The notes beneath the pieces were generated by a model. That model saw nothing but the letters and a program-made list of their open reading frames with translations. It ran no database searches and was not told where the DNA came from. Positions 24,507 to 38,200 of a stretch of DNA of 64,000 nucleotides are shown here, piece by piece (the first letter of the stretch is position 1; every line of letters begins with the position of its first letter). Source of the DNA: Gaiellaceae bacterium (GTDB taxonomy: Bacteria; Actinomycetota; Thermoleophilia; Gaiellales; Gaiellaceae); assembly GCA_021323315.1 (NCBI GenBank), contig JAJTCQ010000009.1, forward strand, positions 1 through 64,000, read 5' to 3'. The translations under genes and the position numbers were made by a program.

Positions 24507-25052
24507 ATGCGCGAACCGGCGCCGCCCTACGTCGGCGAAGGGCCGCACGCGCTCTGGCACGCCAGCGAGGACCCGTCCATCGAGCGCTTCGAGCCGCACC
24601 TCAGTGCGACCGCGTCGAGCTCCGAGCCTCGGGTCTGGGCCGTCGATACGCGACACCTTCCTCTCTACTGGTTCCCGCGCGAGTGCCCACGTGGAACCGT
24701 CTGGGCCACACCCGGGACGAGCGCGGCGGATTCGGCGTTTCTCCGAGAATCGAGCCGTGTCCATCTCGTCGAGGACGGATGGCTGGACGCCATGCGGACG
24801 ACTCGCGTCGTCGCCTACCGGCTCGCAGAGGAGACGTTCGCGCCCGATCCGGAGGTCGGCGGCTACTGGCTGAGTCGCGAGCCGGTCGAGCCGCTCGAGC
24901 TCGTCGACCTCGGAGATCTCGTCGAGCGCCACGCCAGGGCAGGCATCGAGCTCCGTGCCGTGGAGAACCTCTGGCCGGACTGGGATCGCGTCGTCTCCTC
25001 GACGCTCGAGTTCAGCGGGATCCGGCTCCACAATGCGCTGCCGCCGCCCTAG
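24507..25052 (+). CDS. DUF6886-like protein of unknown function
   Basis: 181 residues, soluble, no TM or signal peptide. The N-terminus LWHASEDPSIERFEPH and VWAVDTRHLPLYWFPRECPR resemble DUF6886 from memory; confirmation needs a profile search. The first segment recalls ADP-ribosyltransferase-like folds (H-x-S-x-x-P-x-I-x-x-F), an inference only. It is transcribed alone, divergent from parA and convergent with rsmG with a 4-bp overlap. Confidence 0.65.
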   Translation: MREPAPPYVGEGPHALWHASEDPSIERFEPHLSATASSSEPRVWAVDTRHLPLYWFPRECPRGTVWATPGTSAADSAFLRESSRVHLVEDGWLDAMRTTRVVAYRLAEETFAPDPEVGGYWLSREPVEPLELVDLGDLVERHARAGIELRAVENLWPDWDRVVSSTLEFSGIRLHNALPPP

Positions 25053-25603
25053 GCGAGCGGCCGCTTCTTCGCGACCCCTGGGCGACGCGGGAAGCCGGGC
25101 GGCGTCGGACGAACCTTGCGCAGCACGAGCAGCCCGTCGGCGTCCTCCTCGAGCAGGCCTCCGAGCTTGTCCGCGACGGTCGCGACGGCGGCGCGTTCGG
25201 CCGAGTCAGCGAGCCACAGGACGGCTGCGCCGCCGGGCGCGACGAGCGGGAGGCAGAGCTCCGCGGCCACCGGCGGCTTCGCCAGTGCCTTCGCGAGCGC
25301 GACGCCGAAGGAGTCGGTTGGCTGCTCCTCGGCGCGTCCCCAGAGCACGGTCACGTTGCCGAGCGGTCTCGTCACCTCTTCCAGGAACGCGCACTTCCGG
25401 CGTTCCGCCTCGAGGAGCGTGAAGGAGCGATCCGGGAGGCTCGCTGCGAGTGGGATTCCGGGCGTACCGCCACCCGAGCCCACGTCGACCACCTCACCGG
25501 GAAGGTGCTCGAGCAGAGGGATCGCGCGGAGCGCATCGTCGAGAAGCACGCGCCGGGCTTCGACGGCGTCCGCGAGCCCCGTCGCGCCGGGAGCTGCCAG
25601 CAC
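25049..25603 (-). CDS. rsmG: 16S rRNA m7G527 methyltransferase RsmG
   Basis: At least 184 residues from GTG 25603. SAM-binding motif I is VVDVGSGGGTPGIPLA. The RsmG-specific segments AKALAKPPVAAELCLPLV and C-terminal PRRPGVAKKRPLA follow. The reading frame stays open upstream to the jag stop and codes for the plausible residues SADTYLEHWLAEV. The only overlap-type start there would be ATT at 25642 (ATTAG with the jag stop), so the true N-terminus is uncertain. It methylates G527 of 16S rRNA. The position beside parA is classical. Confidence 0.88.
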   Translation of the reverse strand: MLAAPGATGLADAVEARRVLLDDALRAIPLLEHLPGEVVDVGSGGGTPGIPLAASLPDRSFTLLEAERRKCAFLEEVTRPLGNVTVLWGRAEEQPTDSFGVALAKALAKPPVAAELCLPLVAPGGAAVLWLADSAERAAVATVADKLGGLLEEDADGLLVLRKVRPTPPGFPRRPGVAKKRPLA

Positions 25604-25637
25604 CTCGGCAAGCCAGTGCTCGAGGTAGGTGTCCGCG

Positions 25638-26330
25638 CTAATCCGCGGCGAGCCTGGGCAGCACGACCACGAACCGGTTCGGCTCGGAGCCCTCGCTCGC
25701 CGTCTCGACGCCAGGGTCGTCCTTGAGCGCCTCGTGGACGATCTTCCGCTCCACCGGCGTCATCGGCTCGAGCTCGACGCGCTGGCCGGTCGCCGTGACC
25801 CGCTGGGCCGTTCGATGCGCGATTCCCTCCAGCGTCGCCGTACGCCGCGCCCGATATCCCGAAGCATCCACGACGACCTCGTACTCGCCTCCCTGGGCGC
25901 GGGTGATCGCATTCGCGAGGTACTGGATGGCGTCGATCGTCTGGCCGTGCTTCCCGATGAAGAGCGCAACGTCGGGCCCGGCGCCGCTCACGGTCACGAT
26001 TCCGTCGCGCTCGCGCGCAGAGATCGAGACGTCGGCGCCTATCGCGGCCGCAATTCGCTCGACGATCTCCTTCGGCGCCCTCTGGGCCCCATCTGCTTCG
26101 GGCTCGTCTGTCTCGATGCTCGGCGGCGCCGCCGCGACACTTGCGACCACCCGCGCCGGGGTGAACCCGACGCCGAGCAGCCCTCGCTCTCCCTCGGAAA
26201 CGACCTGGAACTCCACTTGCTCGCGGTCGAGTCCGGGGACGCGCGCCTCGAGCTCGCGCAGCGCGGCCCACTTGGCCTCGCCGACGGTCTCGCCGGTCGT
26301 CTCGACGGTGACGACGCTCGCGTCGCTCAT
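25638..26330 (-). CDS. jag: RNA-binding protein Jag/KhpB (Jag_N-KH-R3H)
   Basis: 230 residues. The Jag_N domain (about 1-55) includes GERGLLGVGFTPARV. A linker follows, then a KH domain with VALFIGKHGQTIDAIQYL, then R3H with MTPVERKIVHEALKDDPGV and PNRFVVVLP. It binds RNA and affects cell division and envelope homeostasis in Gram-positives. The ATG overlaps yidC's stop (ATGA), and the gene precedes rsmG. Confidence 0.93.
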   Translation of the reverse strand: MSDASVVTVETTGETVGEAKWAALRELEARVPGLDREQVEFQVVSEGERGLLGVGFTPARVVASVAAAPPSIETDEPEADGAQRAPKEIVERIAAAIGADVSISARERDGIVTVSGAGPDVALFIGKHGQTIDAIQYLANAITRAQGGEYEVVVDASGYRARRTATLEGIAHRTAQRVTATGQRVELEPMTPVERKIVHEALKDDPGVETASEGSEPNRFVVVLPRLAAD

Positions 26331-27160
26331 CGGCGGGGCCGTCCTCCGCCGCGCTTCTTCTTGACGCGGCGAGGAGGTCCGCCCGACGTTGCACGCGCCT
26401 TGGTCTCGGACGGATCAGCCGGCTCGCCGTTCGAGGAGACGGCGGCCGTCGCATCCTTGGGAGGTGTCCGGCTCGAGCGCTTCGGTGGCGCCACTGGCCG
26501 CGGCATGAGACGTCGCGTCACGATCCCCTGACCCGTCGTCCAGAGGTTCGTGGTCAGCCAGTAGATCATGAGCCCCGTCGGGAACCCCAGGATGAACGGG
26601 AGGAAGACGATCGGGAGGAACATGATCATGTAGCGCTGCGCCTTGCTCTGCATCGCCGTCGACATGAGGTACGTCGACGTCAGCTGACTCACGACATACA
26701 CCGTGATCAGAACCGGCCCCCAGCCGTCCTTCGTCGGCTCCGTGATGTCGACGAGTCCGAGCCACTCCAGCGACGACGCGGGGAACTGCGGGAAGATCTC
26801 GTCCTCGAAGTCGCGGAGCACGAAGAAGAGCGCGATGAAGATCGGTATCTGGAAGACGATCGGGAGGCAGGACGCGTACGGGTTGATCTTGTTTTCCTTG
26901 TAGAACTTCATGAGCTCTTCGGACTGGCGCTGGCGGTCGTTCTTGTAGCGCTGCTGGATCGCCTTCATCTCGGGCGCGTGGATCTGCAGGCTCTGCATGG
27001 AGTGGATCTGTCGGATCGCCACGGGCACGAGGAGGACGCGCACGATGACCGTCAGCGCGACGATCGACCAGGCCCAGGTCAGCCCTCCGCTGTCGTGAAG
27101 CCACGTGAGGACCTCGGTGAGCACATTCTCGAGTGGGGAGAGCAGGCCGCCGACGATCAC
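26327..27160 (-). CDS. yidC: Membrane protein insertase YidC
   Basis: 277 residues from GTG 27160, overlapping the yidD stop (GTGA). It is the short Gram-positive type without a large periplasmic domain. Core features are TWAWSIVALTVIVRVLLVPV (conserved hydrophilic-groove Arg), a coiled cytoplasmic loop EMKAIQQRYKNDRQRQSEEL, NPYASCLPIVFQIPIFIALF and YWLTTNLWTTGQ. The basic tail RRVKKKRGGGRPRR probably contacts the ribosome. It inserts membrane proteins alone or with Sec. Confidence 0.94.
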   Translation of the reverse strand: MIVGGLLSPLENVLTEVLTWLHDSGGLTWAWSIVALTVIVRVLLVPVAIRQIHSMQSLQIHAPEMKAIQQRYKNDRQRQSEELMKFYKENKINPYASCLPIVFQIPIFIALFFVLRDFEDEIFPQFPASSLEWLGLVDITEPTKDGWGPVLITVYVVSQLTSTYLMSTAMQSKAQRYMIMFLPIVFLPFILGFPTGLMIYWLTTNLWTTGQGIVTRRLMPRPVAPPKRSSRTPPKDATAAVSSNGEPADPSETKARATSGGPPRRVKKKRGGGRPRR

Positions 27161-27414
27161 GTGTCCGCTCTCCGCGAGCCGACGAGCGGAAACAGCGTCT
27201 GATCCTTCGCGTAATCGACGCCGCCATGACTCCAGGGGTTGCAGCGAAGAACGCGCCAGCACGAAAGCACGCTCCCTCGCACGACCCCGAACTCGCGAAG
27301 CGCGTCGAGCGCGTACTGCGAGCAGCTCGGGTGGTACTTGCATGTCCCAGCGGGCGTCAGCAGACCGAAGGTCCAGCGCCACGCGTGCACGAGCCCCATC
27401 GCGACGTACTTCAC
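27157..27414 (-). CDS. yidD: Membrane protein insertion efficiency factor YidD
   Basis: 85 residues. Family core: PAGTCKYHPSCSQYALDAL and WRVLRCNPWSHGGVD with the three conserved cysteines. It is a small amphipathic membrane-associated protein placed, as usual, between rnpA and yidC. The GTG start overlaps the rnpA stop (GTGA). Confidence 0.95.
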   Translation of the reverse strand: MKYVAMGLVHAWRWTFGLLTPAGTCKYHPSCSQYALDALREFGVVRGSVLSCWRVLRCNPWSHGGVDYAKDQTLFPLVGSRRADT

Positions 27415-27761
27415 GCGCGCACCTTCTGGAGCACTTCGCCGATCTCGGCGACGAGCCAGTCCTTCCCGCGCGTCTCTGCCGGCTCGGCGAGGCCTGGACG
27501 CGCGGCGAGGACGTAGTCGTTCCCTGACGGCACCGTCGGCAGAAGCTCGCGCCAGGCCTCGCGCAGCAGCCGCTTCACCCGGTTGCGCGCGACGGCCGTG
27601 CCGACCGAGCGGGGAACCGCGAGCCCGAGCCTCGACTCGCCGTCGTCGTCGTCGTCACGCGTGAACCAGTGGAGCACGAGATAGCGACTCGACGTCGAGC
27701 GGCCGCGGCGATAAACGGTGTCGAAGTCCTTCGACCGGGAGAGCCGGTTACGGCGTTGCAC
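27411..27761 (-). CDS. rnpA: Ribonuclease P protein component
   Basis: 116 residues. N-terminal RNRLSRSKDFDTVYRRGRS and the RNA-binding RNR motif GTAVARNRVKRLLREAWRE are typical. The run DDDDD after FTR comes from a small GTC repeat on the plus strand. It supports the catalytic RNase P RNA in tRNA 5' processing. The GTG start lies 9 nt after the rpmH stop. Confidence 0.95.
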   Translation of the reverse strand: MQRRNRLSRSKDFDTVYRRGRSTSSRYLVLHWFTRDDDDDGESRLGLAVPRSVGTAVARNRVKRLLREAWRELLPTVPSGNDYVLAARPGLAEPAETRGKDWLVAEIGEVLQKVRA

Positions 27762-27770
27762 CGGTGCAGC

Positions 27771-27905
27771 TCACGCCGAGAGCCGCTTGCGGCCTCTCGC
27801 GCGGCGGCGCTTGAGGATCGCGCGTCCTCCACGCGTGGACATTCGGGCTCGGAACCCATGGCGCCGTTTGCGGCGGCGAACATTGGGTTGATAGGTGCGT
27901 TTCAC
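27771..27905 (-). CDS. rpmH: 50S ribosomal protein L34
   Basis: 44 residues: [18 protein letters not shown] then [20 protein letters not shown] and RKRLSA. The sequence is essentially canonical L34. The GTG start is used. It heads the rpmH-rnpA-yidD-yidC-jag-rsmG operon transcribed away from oriC. Confidence 0.97.
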   Translation of the reverse strand: MKRTYQPNVRRRKRRHGFRARMSTRGGRAILKRRRARGRKRLSA

Positions 27906-27940
27906 GTGGTCTCGCGGTCGATTGAGTGCGGGGAGCCGCG

Positions 27941-27946
27941 AGTATA
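27941..27946 (-). promoter_or_regulatory. -10 box (TATACT) of the rpmH operon
   Basis: TATACT lies 35 nt before the rpmH GTG, leaving a leader of about 28 nt. No good TTGACA-like -35 was seen. Confidence 0.55.
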
Positions 27947-28144
27947 GACGACCCGCCCGGCGCCAAAGTTTTCCACAGAGTCGGAGCCGCCCGGGTCGAT
28001 CGAAGTCGCTGCTCCTTCGCGTTCCTCGTTGTCCGCCTCAGCAACGAGTCGGCCGTCTTCCACACCTGTGGAAGGAAGTGTGGAACAGAGAAAGTACCTG
28101 CAAAATGCGCTAATTTTCATCCACAATACGGTCGCAGGAGCGCA

Positions 28145-28173
28145 TTGAGGTGTTGCCGCCATGGTGCTATGCT
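28145..28173 (+). promoter_or_regulatory. dnaA: dnaA promoter (TTGAGG-17-TATGCT)
   Basis: -35 TTGAGG (28145-28150) and -10 TATGCT (28168-28173) are separated by 17 bp. Predicted transcription starts about 33 nt before the dnaA GTG. It lies beside the DnaA boxes, so autoregulation is likely. Confidence 0.6.
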
Positions 28174-28212
28174 CGCCCCCTTCCGTACGCCCCCCACGAC
28201 GCGCGAGGACGG

Positions 28213-29625
28213 GTGGAGCACCCCGCCGAGACACGAGCCGAAGACGTTTGGACTCCCGTAGCCGGCTGGCTGCGTGACACACTCACCGAGTCGACGTACG
28301 ACACCTGGTTCGGTCAGGCGCATCCGCGCTCGTTCAGCGGCGGCGAGCTCGTCGTCGAGGTTCCGAACGACTTCACGCGGGACTGGATCGAGGGTCACTT
28401 CCTCGATCTCGTCAGCCGGGCGGCAGTCGAGAGCGTCCCCTCGGGAGTCGTCGTCAGCTTCGCCGTGGGCGAGCGCGTGCAAGTGCGGTCGAGTGCCGTG
28501 CAGCCCGAAATCCCGGTGCCGGTCGAGAGCGCTCCCGCCGTCAGTGCCACCCCCGGGCCGGCCCCCGTATCGCGCGAGTCGTCCGACAGGGAACTCAATG
28601 CGAAGTACACGTTCGACCTCTTCGTCATCGGGTCGTCGAACCGGTTCGCGCACGCCGCGGCGTTGGCTGTCGCCGAGGCGCCCGCGCAGGCGTACAACCC
28701 GCTGTTCATCTACGGCGGCACGGGCCTCGGCAAGACGCACCTCCTCCAGGCGATCGGGCACTACGTGCGCCAGCACTCCCGGCGCCTGACTGCGCGGTAC
28801 GTCACGAGCGAGGACTTCATGAACGAGTTCATCGACGCCGTTCGCGATCGCGGAGCGCGCATCGAGGGCTTCAAGCGTCGCTATCGCAACTACGACGTGC
28901 TCCTCGTCGACGACATCCAGTTCATCGAGGGCAAGGAACGGATCCAGGAGGAGTTCTTCCATACGTTCAACTCCCTGTACGAGGGCGGCGCGCAGATCGT
29001 CCTGTCCTCGGATCGGCCGCCGCGCGAGATCGCAACGCTCGAGGAGCGCCTGCGCTCGCGATTCGAGTGGGGGCTCCTCACCGACATCCAGGCGCCCGAC
29101 CTCGAAACACGCATCGCCATCCTGCGCAAGCGCGTCGAGACCGAGGCGATCGCGATCGAAGACCCCGAGGTGCTCACCTTCATCGCCGGCCGGGTGTCGG
29201 CGAACATCCGCGAGCTCGAGGGTGCGCTCACGCGAGTCGTCGCATTCTCGTCGCTCACCGACCGGCCGCTCACCATCGAGCTAGCCGAGGACGTCCTACG
29301 AGACGTCTATCCGCAGGGCGAGGCCGCGCCCGAGGTGACCATCCCGCGGATCCAGGAAGCGGTCTCGCAGCGCTTCGGCGTGACGCTCGACGAGCTCGTC
29401 AGCCCACGACGCTCCCAGGCAGTCGCGTACCCGCGACAGGTTGCGATGTACCTCTCCCGCGAGCTCACCGACGCATCGCTCCCGAGGATCGGCAAGGAGT
29501 TCGGCGGGCGTGATCACACGACCGTCATCCATGCGAAGGACAAGATCACGCGCCTCATTCGCGAGGACCGCTCTGTGTACAACCTTGTGCAGGAGTTGAC
29601 TGCACGCATCAAGCAGGCACGCTGA
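28213..29625 (+). CDS. dnaA: Chromosomal replication initiator DnaA
   Basis: 470 residues from GTG 28213 (MEHPAETRAEDVW...). Domain I (WLRDTLTESTYDTWF) is followed by a short linker rich in Pro and Ala, then AAA+ domain III with GGTGLGKTHLLQAIG, LLVDDIQFIEGKE and sensor regions, then domain IV with GGRDHTTVIHAKDKI that reads DnaA boxes. It melts oriC and loads the helicase. An AGGA ribosome site precedes the start. In-frame codons upstream of GTG 28213 overlap the promoter and are excluded. Confidence 0.97.
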   Translation: MEHPAETRAEDVWTPVAGWLRDTLTESTYDTWFGQAHPRSFSGGELVVEVPNDFTRDWIEGHFLDLVSRAAVESVPSGVVVSFAVGERVQVRSSAVQPEIPVPVESAPAVSATPGPAPVSRESSDRELNAKYTFDLFVIGSSNRFAHAAALAVAEAPAQAYNPLFIYGGTGLGKTHLLQAIGHYVRQHSRRLTARYVTSEDFMNEFIDAVRDRGARIEGFKRRYRNYDVLLVDDIQFIEGKERIQEEFFHTFNSLYEGGAQIVLSSDRPPREIATLEERLRSRFEWGLLTDIQAPDLETRIAILRKRVETEAIAIEDPEVLTFIAGRVSANIRELEGALTRVVAFSSLTDRPLTIELAEDVLRDVYPQGEAAPEVTIPRIQEAVSQRFGVTLDELVSPRRSQAVAYPRQVAMYLSRELTDASLPRIGKEFGGRDHTTVIHAKDKITRLIREDRSVYNLVQELTARIKQAR

Positions 29626-29628
29626 TGC

Positions 29629-29707
29629 TGGGGGTCCACGGGAGCGGCCGGCGCGGCGCTGTTGAGTGCGTTGGCGCGGACCCCCACCCTCGTCCACACG
29701 CTTTTTT
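29629..29707 (+). terminator. Long inverted repeat and T-run between dnaA and dnaN
   Basis: TGGGGGTCC (29629-29637) pairs exactly with GGACCCCCA (29678-29686), enclosing a GC-rich 40-nt loop. Six T residues (29702-29707) follow 15 nt later. It starts 3 nt after the dnaA stop. It could terminate or attenuate dnaA transcription before dnaN. The distance between stem and T-run is longer than usual. Confidence 0.5.
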
Positions 29708-29764
29708 CCCGCTCGTGCCGCACAAACGCCTTGTCCTCCCCATGACTCACACTCCTACTACTTC

Positions 29765-29770
29765 TACGAT
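29765..29770 (+). promoter_or_regulatory. Candidate -10 box (TACGAT) of dnaN
   Basis: TACGAT lies 15 nt before the ATG at 29786, predicting a very short leader. It suggests dnaN-recF-gyr transcription can start independently of dnaA. Confidence 0.4.
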
Positions 29771-29785
29771 CTTGTTTTTCACGTA

Positions 29786-30910
29786 ATGACTACAGACATG
29801 GCGACCGACACCGCGCTCCGCGTCACCTGCTCGAAGGCAGAGCTTTCCGCCGCACTGGGGGTGGTCTCCCGCGCAGTCTCGACGCGCGGGGCCGTCCAGG
29901 TTCTCGGCGGCATCCTTATGCAGGCCGAGAACGACCGTCTCACACTCGCGGCCACCGACATGGAGATCTCGCTTCGCGCATCTGTGGGCGGCCAGATCAC
30001 GGGGGACGCGAGCGTCGTCGTGCCGGGGCGGCTCCTGACCGACCTGGTTCGCCTGCTCCCCGACGACAACGTGACGCTGGTGCACGAGGAGGGCGAAGGC
30101 GCGCTCTCGGTGACCTCCGGAAGCCACTCGTCCCGGCTCAACGTGTACAGCGCAGAAGACTTCCCGCGGCTGCCGCCACTCGACGTCTCACTGCATCGCA
30201 TCGAGACGCAGGCGCTGCTCGAGACGATCGACAAGGTCGGCCGGGCGGCATCGCGGGACGAGTCGCGCCCGGTTCTCACCGGAGTCCTGGTGCGCTTCGA
30301 GGGAGAGCGGCTCGTCATGGCCGCGACCGACTCGTACCGGCTTGCCGTGAAGGAGACGCCGCTTTCGGCCGGCGGGCCCGAGCTCGAAGCGATCATCCCG
30401 GCACGTGCCCTGCAGGAACTCGTTCGCATCGCGAGCGGCACCGAGGACATCGAGCTCGGAGTCCACGAGAACCATGTGATCTTCTCCGCCGGCGACGTGT
30501 GGCTCACGAGCCGCCGCATCGACGGCCAGTTCCCCAACTACAAGCAGCTGCTCCCCGAGACGTTCGAGGTCGAGATCGACACGCCGCGCGCGGCCCTTCT
30601 CGACGTGGTCCGGCGTGCCGGCCTCATGGCCCAGCGCAACGCGCCACTCCGACTCCGCTTCGCCGAGGGCGAGCTCACCGTGTCGGCCCAGACCCAGGAC
30701 GTCGGGGAAGCGACTGAGTCGATTCCGATCGACTTCTCCGGCGAGGAACTCGAGATCGGATTCAACCCGGAGTTCCTGCGGGACGGGCTCGAGGCGGTCG
30801 CGGGCGACACCGTCCGGCTCAAGCTCATCAACCGCCTGCGGCCGGGACTGCTCGCGGCCCCGGAAGAGAGCTTCTGGTACCTGATCATGCCCATCCGGCT
30901 CGCGGGCTGA
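29786..30910 (+). CDS. dnaN: DNA polymerase III beta sliding clamp
   Basis: 374 residues from ATG 29786; ATG 29798 (MATDTALRV) is an equally possible start giving 370. Three clamp domains are recognisable: VTCSKAELSAALGVVSRAVSTRG, the middle YSAEDFPRLPPLDV and MAATDSYRLAVKE, and the C-terminal end FWYLIMPIRLAG (YLIMP-type). It tethers polymerase III to DNA. The dnaN stop overlaps the recF start (CTGA). Confidence 0.96.
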   Translation: MTTDMATDTALRVTCSKAELSAALGVVSRAVSTRGAVQVLGGILMQAENDRLTLAATDMEISLRASVGGQITGDASVVVPGRLLTDLVRLLPDDNVTLVHEEGEGALSVTSGSHSSRLNVYSAEDFPRLPPLDVSLHRIETQALLETIDKVGRAASRDESRPVLTGVLVRFEGERLVMAATDSYRLAVKETPLSAGGPELEAIIPARALQELVRIASGTEDIELGVHENHVIFSAGDVWLTSRRIDGQFPNYKQLLPETFEVEIDTPRAALLDVVRRAGLMAQRNAPLRLRFAEGELTVSAQTQDVGEATESIPIDFSGEELEIGFNPEFLRDGLEAVAGDTVRLKLINRLRPGLLAAPEESFWYLIMPIRLAG

Positions 30911-31961
30911 TCGTCCGCGACGTCACGCTCCGCGACTTCCGTTCCTACGCCTCGCTCGAGCTGAGCCTCGAGCCGGGAGTGGTGTTGCTCCACGGACCGA
31001 ACGGCGCCGGCAAGACGAACCTGCTCGAGGCGCTCCACCTCGGGACCCAGGGGTTTTCGCCTCGCGCGAGACGCGACGCCCAGATGATCCGCTTCGATGC
31101 CGAGGCCGCCCGCGTTCGCCTGCGCGGCGGACAGGGCGACAACGCGTTCACGACCGATCTCGTGCTCACACGCCACGATTCCCGCCGTGTCGAGCTGAAC
31201 GGCGAGCGTCTGAGCTCGAGCGACCTCCTCAGGCGGGAGCTGACCACCCTCGTCTTCACTCCGGACCGGCTCGCGGTCGTGAAGGGGGGACCTGCGACGC
31301 GCCGTGCGTATGTCGACCGAGCCGTTGCGAGGCTTCTGCCGGCGCGCGCCAGCGCGGCCGGCGAATACGCGGCCGCACTCGGCCAGCGAAACGCCGGGCT
31401 CCGCGGGGTTCGGTCGGGCCACTCGTCGTTGGATGCCGTGGCGCCGTGGACGGAGGCGGTCGTCACGCTCGGCGAGGCCCTCGTGCGCGCGCGGGTGGAC
31501 GCCCTCGAGCTCGTGGCTTCTGCTTTTGCGCAGACGGCGGGAGAGCTCGGCCTCGCAGACGCGACGCTCGACTACGACGGCGAGCCGGCGTCCGCCGAGG
31601 AGCTCTCCGCCCGCCTGAGCCTCGACGTGGAGCGCGGGGTGACGGGCGCAGGCCCCCACCTGCACGACGTCCGCATCGAAGCGGGAGGCCGCGACCTGCG
31701 CGTGTTCGGCTCGCAGGGCGAGCAGCGAGTGGCCGTCCTTGCGCTCGTGCTGGCTGAGGCTGCCGCCCTTCGCGCGCGCCACGGCGTGTCGCCGCTCGTG
31801 CTGCTCGACGACGTCCTGTCCGAGCTCGATGGCGACCGACGTCGATCCCTGGCGCGGATGATCGAGCGCGGCTCGCAGACCGTGCTCACGGCGACCGCGA
31901 CGGCAGCGCTCCCCGCCGAGCCTGCACAGACGCTCTCGGTCGCACCGGGCGAGGTGCGGTG

Positions 31962-31962
<1 letters not shown>
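30907..31962 (+). CDS. recF: DNA replication and repair protein RecF (probable CTG start)
   Basis: 351 residues if read from CTG 30907, giving LIVRDVTLRDFRSYASLELS, which aligns residue for residue with the usual RecF opening (M-x-V-R-x-L-x-L-R-D-F-R). No ATG, GTG or TTG exists in frame before GTG 30979, which would remove strand 1 and start just before Walker A. Walker A is GPNGAGKT (30-37). The Walker B/D-loop is LLDDVLSELD near the C-terminus. CTG overlaps the dnaN stop as CTGA, mimicking the ATGA/GTGA overlaps elsewhere. RecF helps load RecA at gaps. Confidence 0.88.
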
Positions 31963-37399
<5,437 letters not shown>

Positions 37400-37420
37400 G
37401 GCGCGACACCTCGACGTGCG

Positions 37421-38200
37421 TTAGGCGTTCGTCCCGGAGTCAGCCGCGTTCGAGAGAGCGGTGAGCAGGTCGATCGGAATCGGGAAGACGATCGTCGAGC
37501 TGTTCGACGCACCGATCTCGAGGAGCGTCTGGAGGTAGCGAAGCTGGACGGTGATCGGCTGCTGCGCCATCACCGCCGCTGCGTCCTTCAGGCGCTCCGA
37601 CGCCTGGAATTCTCCCTCTGCCGAGATCACCTTCGCGCGCCGCTCGCGCTCGGCTTCCGCCTGCCGCGCCATCGCGCGCTGCATGCTGGCGGGGATCTCG
37701 ACGTCCTTCACCTCGACGACGGAGACCTTGATCCCCCACGGCGAGGTCGCCTCGTCGATGATCGACTGCAGGATCGCATTGATCTTGTCGCGCTCGGAGA
37801 GCAGCTCGTCGAGGACGTGCTGGCCGAGGACCGAGCGGAGGGTGGTCTGCGCGATCTGCGAGGTCGCGACCATGTAGTTCTCGACCTGCGTGATCGCGTT
37901 GTTCGGTTCGACGATCCGGAAGTACGCGACCGCGTTCACGCGCACGGGCACGTTGTCCTTGGTGATGACCTCCTGAGGCGGGACGTTCAAGGTCACCGTG
38001 CGCAGGTCGACCTTGACCATCCGGTCGACGATGGGGATCAGCAGGAACAGACCGGGGCCCTTCGGGTGCGGAAGGAGCCGGCCGAGCCGGAAGATGACAC
38101 CGCGCTCGTACTCGCGCGCGATCTTGACTGCGGCGAAGAGAAAGAGGACGGCGAGAACGAGGACGACGACGAGCACGATCAGGCCGGCGGACACATCCAT
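37421..38200 (-). CDS. Slipin (SPFH/band 7 membrane protein)
   Basis: 259 residues. An N-terminal hydrophobic anchor (about 5-26) is followed by the SPFH domain: [52 protein letters not shown] and [16 protein letters not shown]. The helical C-terminus holds [16 protein letters not shown]. Slipins act with NfeD partners in membrane quality control. The start overlaps the NfeD stop by one base. Confidence 0.92.
   Translation of the reverse strand: MDVSAGLIVLVVVLVLAVLFLFAAVKIAREYERGVIFRLGRLLPHPKGPGLFLLIPIVDRMVKVDLRTVTLNVPPQEVITKDNVPVRVNAVAYFRIVEPNNAITQVENYMVATSQIAQTTLRSVLGQHVLDELLSERDKINAILQSIIDEATSPWGIKVSVVEVKDVEIPASMQRAMARQAEAERERRAKVISAEGEFQASERLKDAAAVMAQQPITVQLRYLQTLLEIGASNSSTIVFPIPIDLLTALSNAADSGTNA

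Larger units (their letters stand above)
27906..28212. other. Chromosomal replication origin (oriC)
   Basis: The largest non-coding stretch in the window lies between rpmH and dnaA. It holds five DnaA-box-like 9-mers: TTTTCCACA (27969-27977), TCTTCCACA (28056-28064), CCTTCCACA and TGTTCCACA on the minus strand (28067-28075 and 28079-28087), and TCATCCACA (28117-28125). The second and third form a near-perfect palindrome. An AT-rich patch (28101-28128), unusual for this genome, abuts the last box and could be the unwinding element. Confidence 0.85.
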
